Shown here: piece after piece, positions 51,663-64,000 of the stretch
Layout: the number at the start of each line of letters is the position of its first letter
Position numbering within the stretch: position 1 is the first letter of the stretch
NCBI GenBank assembly: GCA_029817715.1
Contig: JARUPY010000455.1
Location: forward strand, 67,001-131,000
Direction of reading: 5' to 3'
Origin: Melastoma dodecandrum
Lineage: Eukaryota > Streptophyta > Magnoliopsida > Myrtales > Melastomataceae
Length of the DNA stretch: 64,000 nt
Translations under genes and position numbers: made by a program
Notes under the pieces: model-generated
What the model was told of the DNA's origin: nothing
Seen by the model: only the letters and a program-made list of their open reading frames with translations
Database searches by the model: none

Positions 51663-54276
51663 TTAGGAGGAGGAAGTCCTCCACTGGAGCTCAATCTGGA
51701 TGCATCCATTCTTGGAGTCGATGAGATTGTACTTGTCATTCATCCTCTTGTTGCTCACCACATCCCCCAGCCCAATATCAACATATCCCAAGGGTTCCTG
51801 TCTCCCCAAATCCATTTCCAATGCATAAGCCCTCTCCACTCCTTTTTTTTTAAATAAAAAATTAAGAATATATATTACCTTGGGATAAAGTAGGCCCATT
51901 CTCGATGAAGTGCTGACAACTTCAACGTGCAGCTTTTCCCTGGTTGGAGGCTCTTCCAGCACGAACTGAAACTCCTCTTCCCACCTTGGATCCCTGTTCT
52001 TCTTCACCGTCTGTTGGTTAACCATAAAAAATTACCCCCCTTTCTTTGCCTTCCCAGAAAATAAAGAAGAAATCCATAACTATGCAACACTTTCCTTGGT
52101 TCTTCTCTCCTCTCCTCTGAAAATAATCCGAGCTGAGGGATTGGTGTGGTGCTTCCCCTCTACTTCCCACGCCTCGTGCACTATCACCACCAGCAGCCCT
52201 CCACCATCTGGCGTCCCTTCTGGGGCCTTCTCATACTCGTCAAACCCTTGGGGCGTGTCCTCGGCACTAAACGGCTTGTACGTCAGCTCTACTACCAGCT
52301 GTCCTCGCGATTTGTCGTTCTGGGGATCATTTGGGTCTGCCGTCTTGAGGAGATTAAGGGTCATCTCTGTTGGCTGTTCAGTGGGCAAGTCTTTTAAGGG
52401 AACCACGTTCAATCCCATTTTATCGTGTTTGCCCACCTGCCATTCGTTCCTCACCACAATGTCATCAGCAAAAACGGCTAGTTACTGAACTAAAAAACCC
52501 AAAATTTACTCCATCTGGTTGGTTACCTGCTCCCAATCGTAGACAAGGAGTTCGAGAGCCTGATGCTCTGGATCCTTCACGACGAAACTGAATTCCTCGT
52601 TCCACTCGGGGTTCAAGTTCTTATGCTTCACTGTGGTTTTCTTGGAGGGAAGGTGATCTTCAGTGAGCCGGAGCTTCACGTAAGGATCGGAAGCTCCCAG
52701 TACGTCCTTCTTCTTGAGCTTGGATGCTCTCAGGACCTTCACGTTTAGGATACCCACGGGCCTCTTCAGCGCCCTGATTTTTATTTTTATTTTTTTTTGC
52801 CACAACCAAATTATCAGGCGATGCCAGGAAAAGAAGAATGGAAATAGCAATGAACTGATTTATTCTGGTGTGTGTAGAGTGTGTGCTTGTTGGGGGGTGA
52901 AAAAGGTTAAAAAAGAAAGAGGGATGGAACACGTACTTTGTTAAATCCATAATCTCTATCGCCAGGGTCTTAGGCCACAAATACATGTTTGCAACCTGAT
53001 CTTTAATGAGCTCCTGTCCATTAATGAATGCCAATCTTAAAAAAGGAACATCTATCTTGTTGGTCTTCAAATAACTAACAAGAAAATGAAAAATACGCAA
53101 AAGAAAATAAATGACCTGAACAAAACGGTAGAGACCTGGTATGGACATGAGATCACCACCAACGAGTTTTAGACCAAAGTCAACGTGGGGCTGTCAGGGA
53201 AAGATGGTTTTTTTTTTTTTAGAAAAAAAATGAAACACAGAAAATCTTTTAGATGAGTAGAGGGAAACGAAAAAACCTTTGCCATTAGAGAGACGTAGAG
53301 GTTAGCAAAACAGGGGAAACTCGGAACCAACGGCTTCAGGGTGATGCGAGGATGTGCAAATACTTGCAAGTCCACCACCTAACCAAATATCCATCCCCCA
53401 ATTGTTTTTCCTTTCCTTTTATTTTTTAATAATTAGAAACAATTATCTAACCTGTGCGGTGGCTTTGAGTCCAAATGCCTTCACAGCGATGGTGACATCA
53501 GGATTTCCCGCCCATTTTATATATGGCTCCATGATTAGCTCTTTCTCGTCGGTTATATATACTTTCATCCCTGACACAAAAACACAAGTTCTAAAAATTA
53601 AAAATAAAAAAAAGAAAGAAAATGATGGAACGGAACATGAGCCGAGGTGAAACCTTGGAAGGTCGGGGGCAGTGTTCCCAGCGTGAACCTTTCGAACTCA
53701 ACCGCTTCGATATTGTATTTCCCAATCTGCTCATCGATGATGGGCTTTACTATATCCGTTGTTTTCTTGCAGATCGCCTAGGACACAATTGCTCTCTTTA
53801 AACAACTTGGGCAACATGTGAAAGACAAGAAGGAAGGTGGGGCGCGCTAACCTTGTCGAGATGGGGCCATAAGTATCCCAATAACTTATTCAACCAATCA
53901 ACCTACAAGGGAACCGCAAAAATATATATGAGAGCACGTAATGGAATCCCCGGGAATTATAGTGCACGTATGTGTTTCGTATACCCGATCGTAGTCAGGA
54001 TTCTTCACCCACGGGGGTATTTCCGGTAGCAAACGTTGGAGAGCCTCCGTCTCTTGCTCGGACAAGGGCAGGATAACGGGATCCTGGAACCAAAAAGAGA
54101 TGCAATCGGCAAAAAGGAGAAGGAAAAGAAAATACAAAGCACCGATTAAGGGCGGGCGATTTTACCTCAACCTCGTCTGGCTGGAGATAAATGAATAGGA
54201 AGTATCCAATCACTATGCCGGTGGAAACTCCGATCCCGAATCCGAAGAGGCCAAAGATGGTCCCGAAGAAACCCAT
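51663..54276 (-). CDS. SYT2: Plant synaptotagmin (SYT1/SYT2 type), twelve exons, one without a GT donor
   Basis: ER-plasma membrane contact-site protein. Exons: 54276-54166, 54083-53985, 53902-53852, 53777-53654, 53570-53452, 53378-53277, 53190-53116, 53013-52937, 52773-52527, 52436-52095, 52010-51879, 51797-51663. Total about 538 residues, as in Arabidopsis SYT1/SYT2. Order: N-terminal membrane anchor (IGVSTGIVIGYFLFIYL), SMP lipid-binding domain (about residues 70-250, LVPSFPCFANLYVSL), C2A (GASDPYVKLRL, PEWNEEF, VYDWEQ) and C2B (ending NLIDSKNGCIQIELQW). Ten introns are GT-AG. After exon 10 (RGEERRTK) the intron starts GAAAGT instead of GTAAGT. Reading on adds four residues and a stop at 52080-52082, losing about 88 residues of C2B. 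The SYT1 versus SYT2 assignment rests on overall resemblance. Confidence 0.88.
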
Positions 54277-55365
54277 TTGCTTATGTTTCCCCGTGTGGAG
54301 GAGGGGAAGCCTTGAAGCTCTCCGATAAGTTGAGACGGTGGGAAATTCCTGGATCTCTGATAAGTGGAGTCAGAGGGGAAGCCCTGAAGCTCTGGGGTCG
54401 AGTAAAGTGGGCCGGTGACACGTGTGTTGGTGGGGGAATCGGGCCTCGCGAATAATGCGAATCGTAACCGAAAAATGAGGTCGACCGGATCCCCCCTCCT
54501 ACCCTTTTTTTTTCTTTAAATTAAAAAGAAAAGAAATTAGATTTTTCCTCGTACAACAAATTATTTTGAATTCTAGTGTAAACTAGACTTAACTTTAAAA
54601 AATAGCAGGTCCTTGTTTTTCTGTTTTGATTAAAAAAGGGAAGAGGTTGGTAATTTTTAGCGCGGTAGAAAATGATAACATTAAATTTACAAAAAAAAGA
54701 CACACAAAAATTAAGAAAGGCGTATTTGCGATTCGATAACACTCAATTATGAACATTTAATATTTTATTAACCGGACGCACCACAACGCGCACTGTGTCT
54801 TTGCAATTGCTTACCAAACCCAAAAGAGAGAAGATCAATTCGTCTGGACGCCATCAGGACTGGCCTGCCCTGTCCTTACCCTCTCCCTCCCTCCCTCTCT
54901 CGCTCTCTCTCTCTCTCTCTCTCCACGTCTTCTCCTTCCCCGATTAGGGTTGCGCAGCGATTCCTCCTCATGCCCATCCTGATTCCGATTTGGCTTCTCC
55001 GTTAAGGTCATGTAACGATAGGGACGGTCCGGGCCCGAGCATCAGTCAGGTCATACATAAGGACTCTTTTTATTCTTTTCGTTAGTCTTTCTTGAGTTGG
55101 CGAGAGGCTCGATTTTCTTCCTGAAGAAATAACGGAGACCGATGATTTAAGGGAGGCCAGACCTGTGTTCCTAAAGTTCGAACGCATCCGCCCCTGAATT
55201 AAAGGCTAACCCTAACCCCCATCCCCACCCCACCTCGACCCTCCCCCACCCCACCCCCAACGAAGAAGATTAAGAACCCTCTCCTCGATTGGCCTCGCGC
55301 TTCCACTATGCTGGACGTGTCTCGATTCTCGAGCCGTTGATCAACAGCGGCTCCCCCGCAGTTGT
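54277..55365. other. Divergent intergenic region between SYT and UPL3
   Basis: About 1.1 kb shared upstream region. A CT microsatellite lies at 54884-54924, followed by the probable UPL3 5' leader (C/T-rich). No further gene was seen. Confidence 0.6.
54884..54924 (+). repeat. CT-rich microsatellite upstream of UPL3
   Basis: CCCTCC and CTCTCT repeats on the plus strand, a common feature of plant 5' leaders and core promoters. Confidence 0.85.
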
Positions 55366-58300
55366 ATGGAAACTCGGAGCCGGAAGCGGGCGGAGGCCAC
55401 CTCATCAGCCCCTTCTCAGTCTTCCCCAGCCCCTCGCACCTCCTCCTCCTCCTCATCCAAGCGCTCCCGCCGCTCTTCCTCAACTGTCCCTGCCTCCCCC
55501 GTCTCTGCCCGCACCCGTGCAGCAGCGGCCGCAGCGGCCACTGTCAACTCCTCATCTGCCCATCCTCCTCCCTCTGCTCCTATGGACCCCTCTGAGCCTT
55601 CCAACTCCCGCCGTGATCGTCGCAAGCCCATCTCCGATAACTCCGACAAGGGCAAAGAGAAAGAACATGATTCCCGATCGAGTAACCGAGATCGAGACAG
55701 GGAAAGGGAGAGAGAAATTGAGAGAACTCTTGGGCTGAATATTGACCGTGACGACGAAGACAATGACAGTGAAGGCGGGGTTGGGATTTTGCACCAGAAC
55801 CTGACATCCGCTAGCAGCGCCCTCCAGGGACTGCTTAGAAAGCTTGGAGCTGGATTGGACGATCTCCTTCCTTCTCCAGGAATTGGGTCTGCATCCTCTT
55901 CTCATCAGAGCGGCAAGCTAAAGAAGATTCTTTCGGGATTGCGCTCCGATGGTGAGGAAGGCAGGCAGGTTGAGGCACTGACGCAACTTTGCGACATGCT
56001 CTCCATTGGGACTGAGGATTCTCTGAGTACTTTCTCCGTGGATTCTTTTGTGCCTGTCTTGGTGGGTTTGCTAAATCACGAGAGCAACCCCGATATTATG
56101 TTACTTGCTGCCAGGGCACTTACACACTTGTGCGATGTGCTACCATCTTCCTGTGCTGCTGTTGTACACTACGGGGCGGTTTCCTGTTTCTGCGCGAGGT
56201 TGTTGACGATTGAGTACATGGATTTGGCAGAGCAGGTTAGTTGGTTTCAAAAGCATCCGACCTGTGATTCCTTTGCTACTTCTGCCTCTCATGCCGTGAT
56301 GTTGAAACTTTTTAATTGTTTTTTCAGTTGAAAATGACAGTTTGTCTAATTGCTTGTCTGACTCTGCATGCTTGATGTTGGGGCTTCAATTTGTTTTATG
56401 CAGTCTCTGCAAGCATTGAAGAAGATATCTCAGGAACACCCAACAGCATGTCTACGAGCTGGCGCTCTCATGGCCGTGCTTTCATACCTGGATTTCTTCT
56501 CAACTGGAGTTCAGGTGTGTGGTAGTTTTGTTTGTTCAGCACATATGTTTCTGCTGCCCAGTGAATGAAGCTCTGTTTGTTTTCTTGCTTCAGCGAGTGG
56601 CATTGTCTACGGCAGCCAATATGTGCAAGAAACTCCCCTCTGATGCACCTGACTATGTGATGGAAGCTGTTCCATTATTGACAAATCTTCTTCAGTATCA
56701 TGATTCTAAGGTTTGGTTATCACCTCTTTGTTGATGAAACATTACCGGAAGGGTCATTTTTCTTGCTTGTTCTCATATATTGTGGCGGTAGGTGCTGGAG
56801 CATGCTTCTATATGCTTGACCCGCATTGCAGAAGCTTTTGCCTCTTCTCCAGATAAGCTGGATGCATTATGCAATCATGGACTCGTTACACAAGCAGCAT
56901 CACTTATCTCTACCAGTAACAACGGCAATGCCCAGGCATCTCTTAGCACGCCAACCTACACTGTCAGTTTGCTTTTAAGCTAGCATTGCCATTTGTGTAG
57001 TTGCATTTGTGATTCTGAACATGATCACCTCATTCTGCAGGGTTTGATCCGACTGCTTTCCACATGTGCCAGCGGATCCCATTTAGGGGCCAAAACCTTA
57101 CTGCTCCTTGGTATCAGTGGTATTTTTAAAGAAATATTGTCTGGGTCGGGTGCTTCTCATAATGGTTTGGTTCCACCTGTTTTAACCAGACCACCTGAGC
57201 AGGTAATAGCTTCAGTAGAGATGAATTTGGTATCCGGTGGAAAGTTGCTTTGGTTCCCCTTTTTTAGTTTCAAGGTTCCTTCTTTTATGTCGAGACACCC
57301 CATGCCTTGGGTTGCAACCATCTGCACTTAGTATACTTCAATAATTAATTTTGAGTAGCAGCTCTCTGCAATTAGTTTACTTCGACAATAAATTTCGATT
57401 TGGAATATGCCTCAGTGTCCAAATTGCATATGATTGAATCTGTCTTGCTAGTTTATTCTGTTCTTTTTAACTTGTATCAAATTTGGATTGTTATATCAGA
57501 TTCTCGTTTTTCTCTGAGATCTCTTTTCCTCCCCAAATAAAGGAGCAAAACCTTATTTGTTGAAATGGAATTGGAACACATGCTCTTGCTTTAACCACCC
57601 CCTTCTTTTATTTTGTCCTTGTTACCCTCATCTTTGACAACCTTATTTTGTTAGAATGATTCTGATTTCATCGCATCAAACTGGTTTGGCTATTCCATGT
57701 TTTTGGTGGAAAAAATTCATTACATAATACTAAACCCATAAGTGGAGCCATGATTCATGTAAAATTTGCTTGACCATCACTTATCTTTTTTTCCATGGCG
57801 ACGTATCATGATTTTTGCTTATTTTACTCTACGCTTCAGATCTTTGAGATTGTTAACCTTGCAAATGAGCTTCTTCCGCCTCTGCCACATGGTACGATCA
57901 CTCTCCCTGTCTGCCCAAATATATTTGTCAAGGGACCAATGTTGAAGAAGATACCTCCAAGTAGTTCTGGGAAGCAAGATGAATCTAATGGTAATGCCCA
58001 GGAAGTTTCTCCTCGTGAGAAATTGCTGAATGAGCAGCCTGAGCTTTTAAAGCAGTTTGGAATGGATCTTCTTCCTGTTCTAATACAGGTCATCTATTGC
58101 TTTGCTTTTGAACTCTGGTCTCATCATTTTATCCTTACTTTAGCCACTAACAAAAAGCTTTCTGGTTTCTCATATTATCAGACATATGGTTCTAGCGTCA
58201 ATGGTCCTGTTCGTCATAAATGTCTTTCTGTCATTGCAAAGTTGATGTACTTCAGTACTTCTCAGATGATTCAGTCTCTCTTATGTGTGACCAATATTTC

Positions 58301-61300
58301 GAGGTAACTTGTTGTGCTTTTAGTTTTAAAAAGGAGATGCATCATTCAGTACATCCTGGTTATACTTGCGAAACATTTATTTCCTGTTACATGTGCATTG
58401 TTTCAGTTGATGTTCATTCATGTTTTTTTTTTTACCTTCAATTGGAAACCTGCAGCTTTCTTGCCGGTATTCTTGCATGGAAAGATCCGCATGTCCTGGT
58501 ACCTGCCCTACAGATTGCTGATGTTCTAATGGAGAAGCTTCCTGATACCTTCTCAAAGATGTTTGTTAGGGAAGGTGTTGTTCATGCCGTAGATCAATTG
58601 ATCTTGGTAGGGAATTCCAATTCCGGTCCTCCCCAAGCATCTTCTAAGGAGAAGGATAATGAATACATTACTTCGGCGTCGTCCCGATCTCGACGGTATA
58701 GACGGCGCTGCAATAACACGAATACTGATGGTAATGCAGTTGAAGAATCTAAAAATCCTATCCTCTCAAATACTGTTTCACCTCCGAGTTCTTCGGAAAT
58801 TCCCAATGTCAACTCCAACCTCCGTTCTATTGTCAGTGCCTGTGCCAAAGCATTTAAAGATAAATATTTTCCATCGGATCCTGGAGTGGCAGATGTTGGA
58901 GTTACAGATGATCTATTGCGCTTGAAAAATCTCTGTACTAAGTTGAATCTCAGTGTTGATGATCAAAAGACTAAGCTTAAGGGAAAATCAAAGTCTGTTG
59001 GATCTCGCCCATCTGAAGATTCGGCCAACAAAGACGAAACATTGAATGAGATCATTGCTGAGATGCTGTCAGAGCTAAGTAAAGGAGATGGTGTCTCGAC
59101 GTTTGAGTTCATAGGAAGTGGTGTTATCGGAGCATTGCTTAATTACTTCTCATGTGGCTGTTTCTTCAAGGAGAGAATTACAGAAGCAAACATCTCCAAG
59201 CTTCGTCAACAAGCATTGAAAAGATATAAGTTGTTTGTGGCTGTAGCCCTACCGTCTGGCAATACTGGGATGAATCCGACCCCAATGGCTGTTCTAGTTC
59301 AGAAGCTTCAGAGCTCTTTGCTATCTCTAGAACGTTTCCCTGTTGTGCTCAGTCATTCTTCTAGGTCTAGTGGCAGTGGCCGCACCTCTTCTGGGCTTAG
59401 TGCACTCTCTCATCCATTTAAACTGCGTCTTTCTCGAGCGTCCAGCGAGAAATCTCTTCGTGACTATTCCTCGAACATCGTGCTTATAGATCCCTTAGAA
59501 ACTCTGGCAGCTGTAGAGGAGTTTCTCTGGCCACGAGTTCAGCGCATCGAATCTGGTCAAAAGACCTCTGCATCAGTAGCTAATTCTGAGTCAGGGTCAG
59601 TAGCACCCGTTGCTGGCACTGCTTCTCCATCGACATCTGTGCCGACCTCTGCTGCTCGCCGTCCTTCCACTAGGTCCAGATCCTCCGTGAACATAGGAGA
59701 TACAAATAAAAGGGAGAATGCTCCAGAAAAAAGCTCAGGTTCATCAAAAGGGAAAGGCAAAGCAGTTTTGAAGCCTGCTCAGGAGGAAGGAATAGGTCCA
59801 CAAACCAGAAATGCTACACGAAGAAGAGCTGTTTTGGATAAAGATGCTGAAGTGAAACAAATGAATGGAGAATCTAGCTCTGAGGTAGCTGATAGAAGAT
59901 CTTGCATTGTACCTTTTTTGGTTAATCATATTGTATCTCAATTTAATTTGGAGTCTGGTGCAATGTTTCACTGCAAATTTTGCAAGGTCTTATTATTCTT
60001 GGACAATCACCCTGATTAGTCTTTATATAGCCTTTTAGCAGAATGCCAGGTACTGAAATGGCAGTCATTCATTCTATTAGGGGCGGGAGGTTATGAATCT
60101 GGATGATATTTGAGGCATCAATTCTAGTTTATATTACTCTCTATCTGGTTGGAAATGGCAAAGAATTGAATTGTCCATTTTACAATCTTTTTCCAGGAAA
60201 GACGCCATTCATCCCTGCCTCTTATTGCCATTTTTCTGGTTTACCTAGGATCTTTCATGGATTAATGTTAGTTTCGGTGGTTGTGCTCTAGGTGGACTTA
60301 GTATTTTATTTAGTGAATATGCATTGATGCTTGTTATCTTGTTTTAGCCATTACAATTATCTTATCTTGTTTTAGCCATTACAATGATCTTATCCTGTTT
60401 TATGAAAGGATGAGGAGTTGGATATTTCTCCTGTGGAGATTGATGATGCATTGGTTATAGAAGATGATGATCTATCTATTGATGAAGACGATGACCATGA
60501 CGGCGAAGATGTAAGTATTTTTGCATCCGTATGGTTTAGTTACAGTTCTCTGTGATCGTGCCATGTGGACTCTCCACTCAGAAAATATATTTAATTTCTT
60601 TCTTACTAATTTACGAAATACCAATGTTAATTTGGCTCTCATTGACACTCTGCTGTCCTAGTTTACTTCTGGGAAGGTATTCAGTTTTAGATTATGAGCT
60701 GATTGCTGTATCTAGATAAGTTATTACCACTGTAGTTGGCGGTGTTGTTGGCTGCTTAAGCCCAGCCTGGTGGGCCATAGTCATTACGCCAAGCGTGCAA
60801 CACTGAGTGTATAATGGGAGTACAATCATGCGTCGATAGTTTTCTGTTGACTAAGTTGAAGGTTCTCTGGTGGTTGGATATGATTTCACCATATCAATGG
60901 GTATGTTGAAAGATCAGTACCATTGACTGAATCCTTGGTTATTCATTAACCAGGAAAGATCGCACTAGCATTAGTTGGCCTTTTTTGATCGTTAGCATGA
61001 ATTCAGTGAGATGTTTGTTTTTTGTTGTTTGGCATGGTGCACGTGCATAACCGAATCTTCATTCCACGTGAATTAGGATCATTATTCCTTGATTTTGTCT
61101 TCTGATTGCAGCAAAATTGCTTTTTTGTTTTCTTATTTCAGGTTTTAATTCCTGATATCCAGCAGAAGGTGCTAATACCTCTCTGCATGACTGAGAAAGT
61201 ACATGATGTGAAACTAGGTGACTCAGTTGAGGGTAACAGTGTCCCTGATGCTACTACTGACAAACAGGCTACACCAGCATGTGGCTCTAGTAGTAAAGCT

Positions 61301-63944
61301 GCTGCTTCTTGGGGTTCTGATTCTGCAGACTTGAGAAGCAGTGCTGCCTTTGGAACCAGAGGAGCAATGTCTTTTGCTGCCGCAGCCATGGCAGGGCTAG
61401 GATCCAGCAATGGTCGAGGTCTTAGAGGAAGGGACCGTCAAGGACGCCCTTTATCTGGTGGCCCAAGCGAACCTCCAAAATTGCTTTTTACGGCGGGTGG
61501 GAAACAACTTAGTAGGCACTTGACTATTTACCAGGCCATCCAAAGACAACTGGTCCTTGATGAGGGTGACGAAGACAGGTTTGCTGGCAATGATTTTGTC
61601 TCTGGCGAAGGAAGTCGGTTTTGGAGTGACATATACACAATCACATATCAGAAAGCCGAAGACCAAGGTGATAAGGGTTCTTCTGGAGGATCCAAGAATG
61701 CAACAGTCAAAGCTGCCAAATCTGTCCCTTCAACTTCTAATTCTGATGTTCAACCGCAACGGATGTCTCTTTTAGATAGCATATTGCAAGGAGAGCTTCC
61801 TTGTGATCTTGAAAAATCTAATCCCACTTACAATATTTTGGCATTGCTCAGGGTGTTAGAAGGACTGAATCAACTTGCACCTCGTTTGAGAAGTCAGATA
61901 ATCATTGACAACTTTGCCGAGGGGATGATATCAAATCTGGATGAACTTAGTGAGACTGGTACACGGGTACCTGCAGAGGACTTCATTAATAGCAAGCTTA
62001 CTCCTAAATTATCTAGGCAAATTCAGGATGCCCTTGCACTATGCAGCGGAAGTCTACCATCATGGTGCTTCCAACTTACAAAAGCTTGCCCATTCTTGTT
62101 TCCTTTTGAGACACGTCGACAGTACTTCTATTCGACAGCTTTTGGTTTGTCTAGAGCCTTGTACCGACTTCAACAGCAACAAGGTGCTGATGGTCATGCG
62201 TCTGCTACAGATAGAGAAGTGAGAGTTGGAAGACTACAGCGCCAGAAGGTTCGTGTATCAAGGAACCGTATATTGGATTCTGCTGCTAAAGTAATGGAGA
62301 TGTATTCTAGTCAGAAAGCGGTACTTGAAGTGGAGTACTTTGGTGAAGTTGGGACGGGTTTGGGTCCTACTCTGGAGTTCTACACACTTCTCAGTCATGA
62401 CCTGCAAAAGAGTAATCTAAAGATGTGGAGATCAGGCTCTTCAGTTGAATTATCCGCAATGGACGTCGACTTGAATGATCAGAACAAAAAAAACAGAAAT
62501 GCAGATTCTACTGTGGAAGATGAGGAAATAGTAGTCGCTCCTCTTGGTCTTTTCCCTTGTCCATGGCCTCCCACTACCAATTTATCTGATGGTAGCAAGT
62601 TCTCTAAAGTCATCGACTACTTTCGCTTGTTGGGGCGTGTGATGGCCAAAGCCCTTCAAGATGGACGGCTCATGGACCTGCCACTTTCGCCAGCTTTTCA
62701 TAAACTTGTAATTGGTCAAGTAAGGAATTTTAACCTTTTTTCAAAGTAATTATTGTTGTGGTAATTGATATTACTGTTCAAATCATTGTCGCTATGACGA
62801 TTTTTTGTCGCCCAAACCCTACTTTCTTGGTGAAAGGATTCCTTCTCGTAGGGGGACAGTCAGTTTATATTTTTTCATGATTATGCGTCGGATAATCTCA
62901 ATCTCCTTTTTTCAGGAGCTTGATTTGCATGACATTTCTTTTTTCGATGCTGAGCTTGGGAAGACTCTGGAAGAGTTGAATGCTCTTGTTTATCGCAAGC
63001 AGTTTTTGGAGTCTACTTACCATGAGAGTTCTGGTGCAATAGCTGATTTGCGCTTCCATGGTGCTCGAATTGAAGAACTCTGTTTTGATTTCACCCTTCC
63101 TGGGTATCCAGGTTATATCCTGAAGACGGGGGATGAGACTGTATGTGACTATTATCCATGCAATCTATAGGAGCGGTGTCTGCTTTTTTAGTTAATGTAG
63201 ATTAATTAATTAAATTTCAGGTGGACATTCATAATTTGGAAGAGTATCTGTCTCTTGTGGTTGATGCGACTGTAAAAACAGGAATCAGTCGACAATTGGA
63301 AGCATTTAGAGCCGGCTTTAATCAGGTCGAGAATCATTATTTCAGCCCCTGATAAGGCTATTCTTCTGTTGTAATGCTTAAGGGAAGGCTTGGGGGGTGT
63401 TAATCTTTATGCTTTACTTGATATGTTGTCTGAATTTATTGGCTGTCATTTCAATTTACGTCTGATTTGCTCAAGTATTCTTTTATTGTGTAGATTAAAG
63501 GCCACTCCTTTATTTTCCTTTTGTTTTAGCTATCGAGTTTGGCACCTCATTAGCTATCTTCAAAACCAGAGTGCTTCCTTATTAGGAGACTTGAAGAAAC
63601 TCTGTAGAAATGTCTTTCCTGAAGCCATTTGGAGGGGCTTTTGTTGCTCTATAGATAGTCTTTTATGTCTCTTGTTTGATTCTTCACCGGACAAATTTTG
63701 AAGAAGTGAATTGATTACTGATCAGTTTCTGTAGATATTTATCCTTGTATTTGGCAACTATTGCATATGTTTTACTCCACATTTTCCGTGTGGCCATTGA
63801 TGATGTTCCTTGTGCAATCTATGTTTTCCTTATATAACATAGTCACCCTTGGTCGGATATCAGGTTTTTGATATCAGTACTTTGCAAATATTTACCCCAC
63901 ATGAGCTAGACTACTTGCTATGTGGACGGCGCGAGCTTTGGCAA
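55366..63944 (+). CDS. UPL3: HECT-type E3 ubiquitin ligase UPL3 (KAKTUS), thirteen coding exons, 3' truncated by the window
   Basis: Attaches ubiquitin to target proteins; in Arabidopsis UPL3 restrains trichome branching and endoreduplication. Exons: 55366-56235, 56404-56514, 56594-56710, 56792-56962, 57041-57202, 57840-58088, 58182-58303, 58456-59884, 60409-60510, 61142-62719, 62916-63140, 63221-63325 and 63864-63944. All junctions are GT-AG and in frame (about 1737 codons). The N-terminus is Ser/Arg-rich (METRSRKRAEATSS); armadillo-type repeats follow in exons 1-8 (LLAARALTHLCDVLP, LEHASICLTRIAEAF, FLAGILAWKDPHVLVPALQI); exon 9 is very acidic (IEDDDLSIDEDDDHDGED); exon 10 starts the HECT domain (VLEVEYFGEVGTGLGPTLEF). 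Exon 13 ends CGRRELWQ. The catalytic cysteine and the C-terminus lie beyond the window. The start ATG is the first in frame and precedes the conserved N-terminus. Confidence 0.95.
59985..60408 (+). other. UPL3 intron 8, includes a small tandem repeat
   Basis: Near 60340-60395 the unit ATCTTATCTTGTTTTAGCCATTACAAT occurs twice in slightly varied form just upstream of the acceptor. No other feature. Confidence 0.6.
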
Positions 63945-64000
63945 GTAAGTTACCTAGTCTTCTTTGAATTTTCAAAGCTGTTAATAGTATTTGCCAGTTT

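Noticed and set aside
55416..55905. Minus-strand frames opposite UPL3 exon 1
   Set aside because: Mirror of the Ser/Arg/Asp-rich UPL3 coding sequence; no promoter or domain.

Overview
This is a nuclear DNA window from a flowering plant, almost certainly a eudicot. The reasons are intron-rich genes whose products are plant-specific in type (peroxisomal membrane ascorbate peroxidase, plant synaptotagmin, UPL3-type HECT ligase, plastid NicO-type transporter) and long Ty3/Gypsy retrotransposons of the Tat and Athila types. I cannot name the species. No CRISPR array, prokaryotic operon, rRNA or tRNA gene was seen.

Positions 1 to about 45.2 kb are retrotransposon territory with gene debris. E1 (1 to about 6258, minus strand) is the 5' part of a Tat/Ogre-like element: long LTR, tRNA-Arg primer site, an extra DUF7745-like gene broken by a frameshift, and a broken gag. 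From 6.3 to 8.8 kb there is unassigned sequence with a calcium-ATPase gene fragment. E2 (8791-21639, plus strand) is a complete Tat-type element with 956 and 960 bp LTRs, the target-site duplication CTTGG, gag-protease, RT, RNase H, a second RNase H and integrase. Between integrase and the 3' LTR it carries, on the opposite strand, a gene that I could resolve into six exons with its own TATA box. After E2 come unassigned sequence and a fragment of a NIN-like (NLP) transcription factor gene.

Positions 23.6-42.0 kb are a three-level nest. The oldest layer is E5, an Athila-like element (39159-42025, minus) with a degraded gag. A second Tat element, E3, interrupts that gag: its integrase remnant is at 23.6-24.3 kb and its 3' LTR at 37623-39158. 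E3 is itself interrupted by E4 (25211-37213, minus), a tandem LTR-body-LTR-body-LTR array flanked once by ATTAT. Each E4 body encodes one 878-residue protein in which gag and protease are joined directly to an integrase tail; RT, RNase H and the integrase core are missing.

Positions 42.0-45.4 kb hold no recognisable gene, but contain a degenerate telomere-like repeat and a hairpin-forming inverted repeat.

Positions 45.4-64 kb are a compact genic block: a two-exon plastid-targeted NicO-like transporter (plus), APX3 with nine exons (minus), an SYT1/SYT2-type synaptotagmin with twelve exons (minus) and the first thirteen coding exons of UPL3 (plus), which runs off the right edge before its catalytic cysteine. 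APX3 and the NicO gene converge; SYT and UPL3 diverge from a shared region of about 1.1 kb. One SYT exon lacks a GT donor, so that gene may be mis-spliced. The four genes have no evident pathway link. The exon models were built by reading splice sites and checking that every junction keeps the reading frame; they have not been tested against transcripts.
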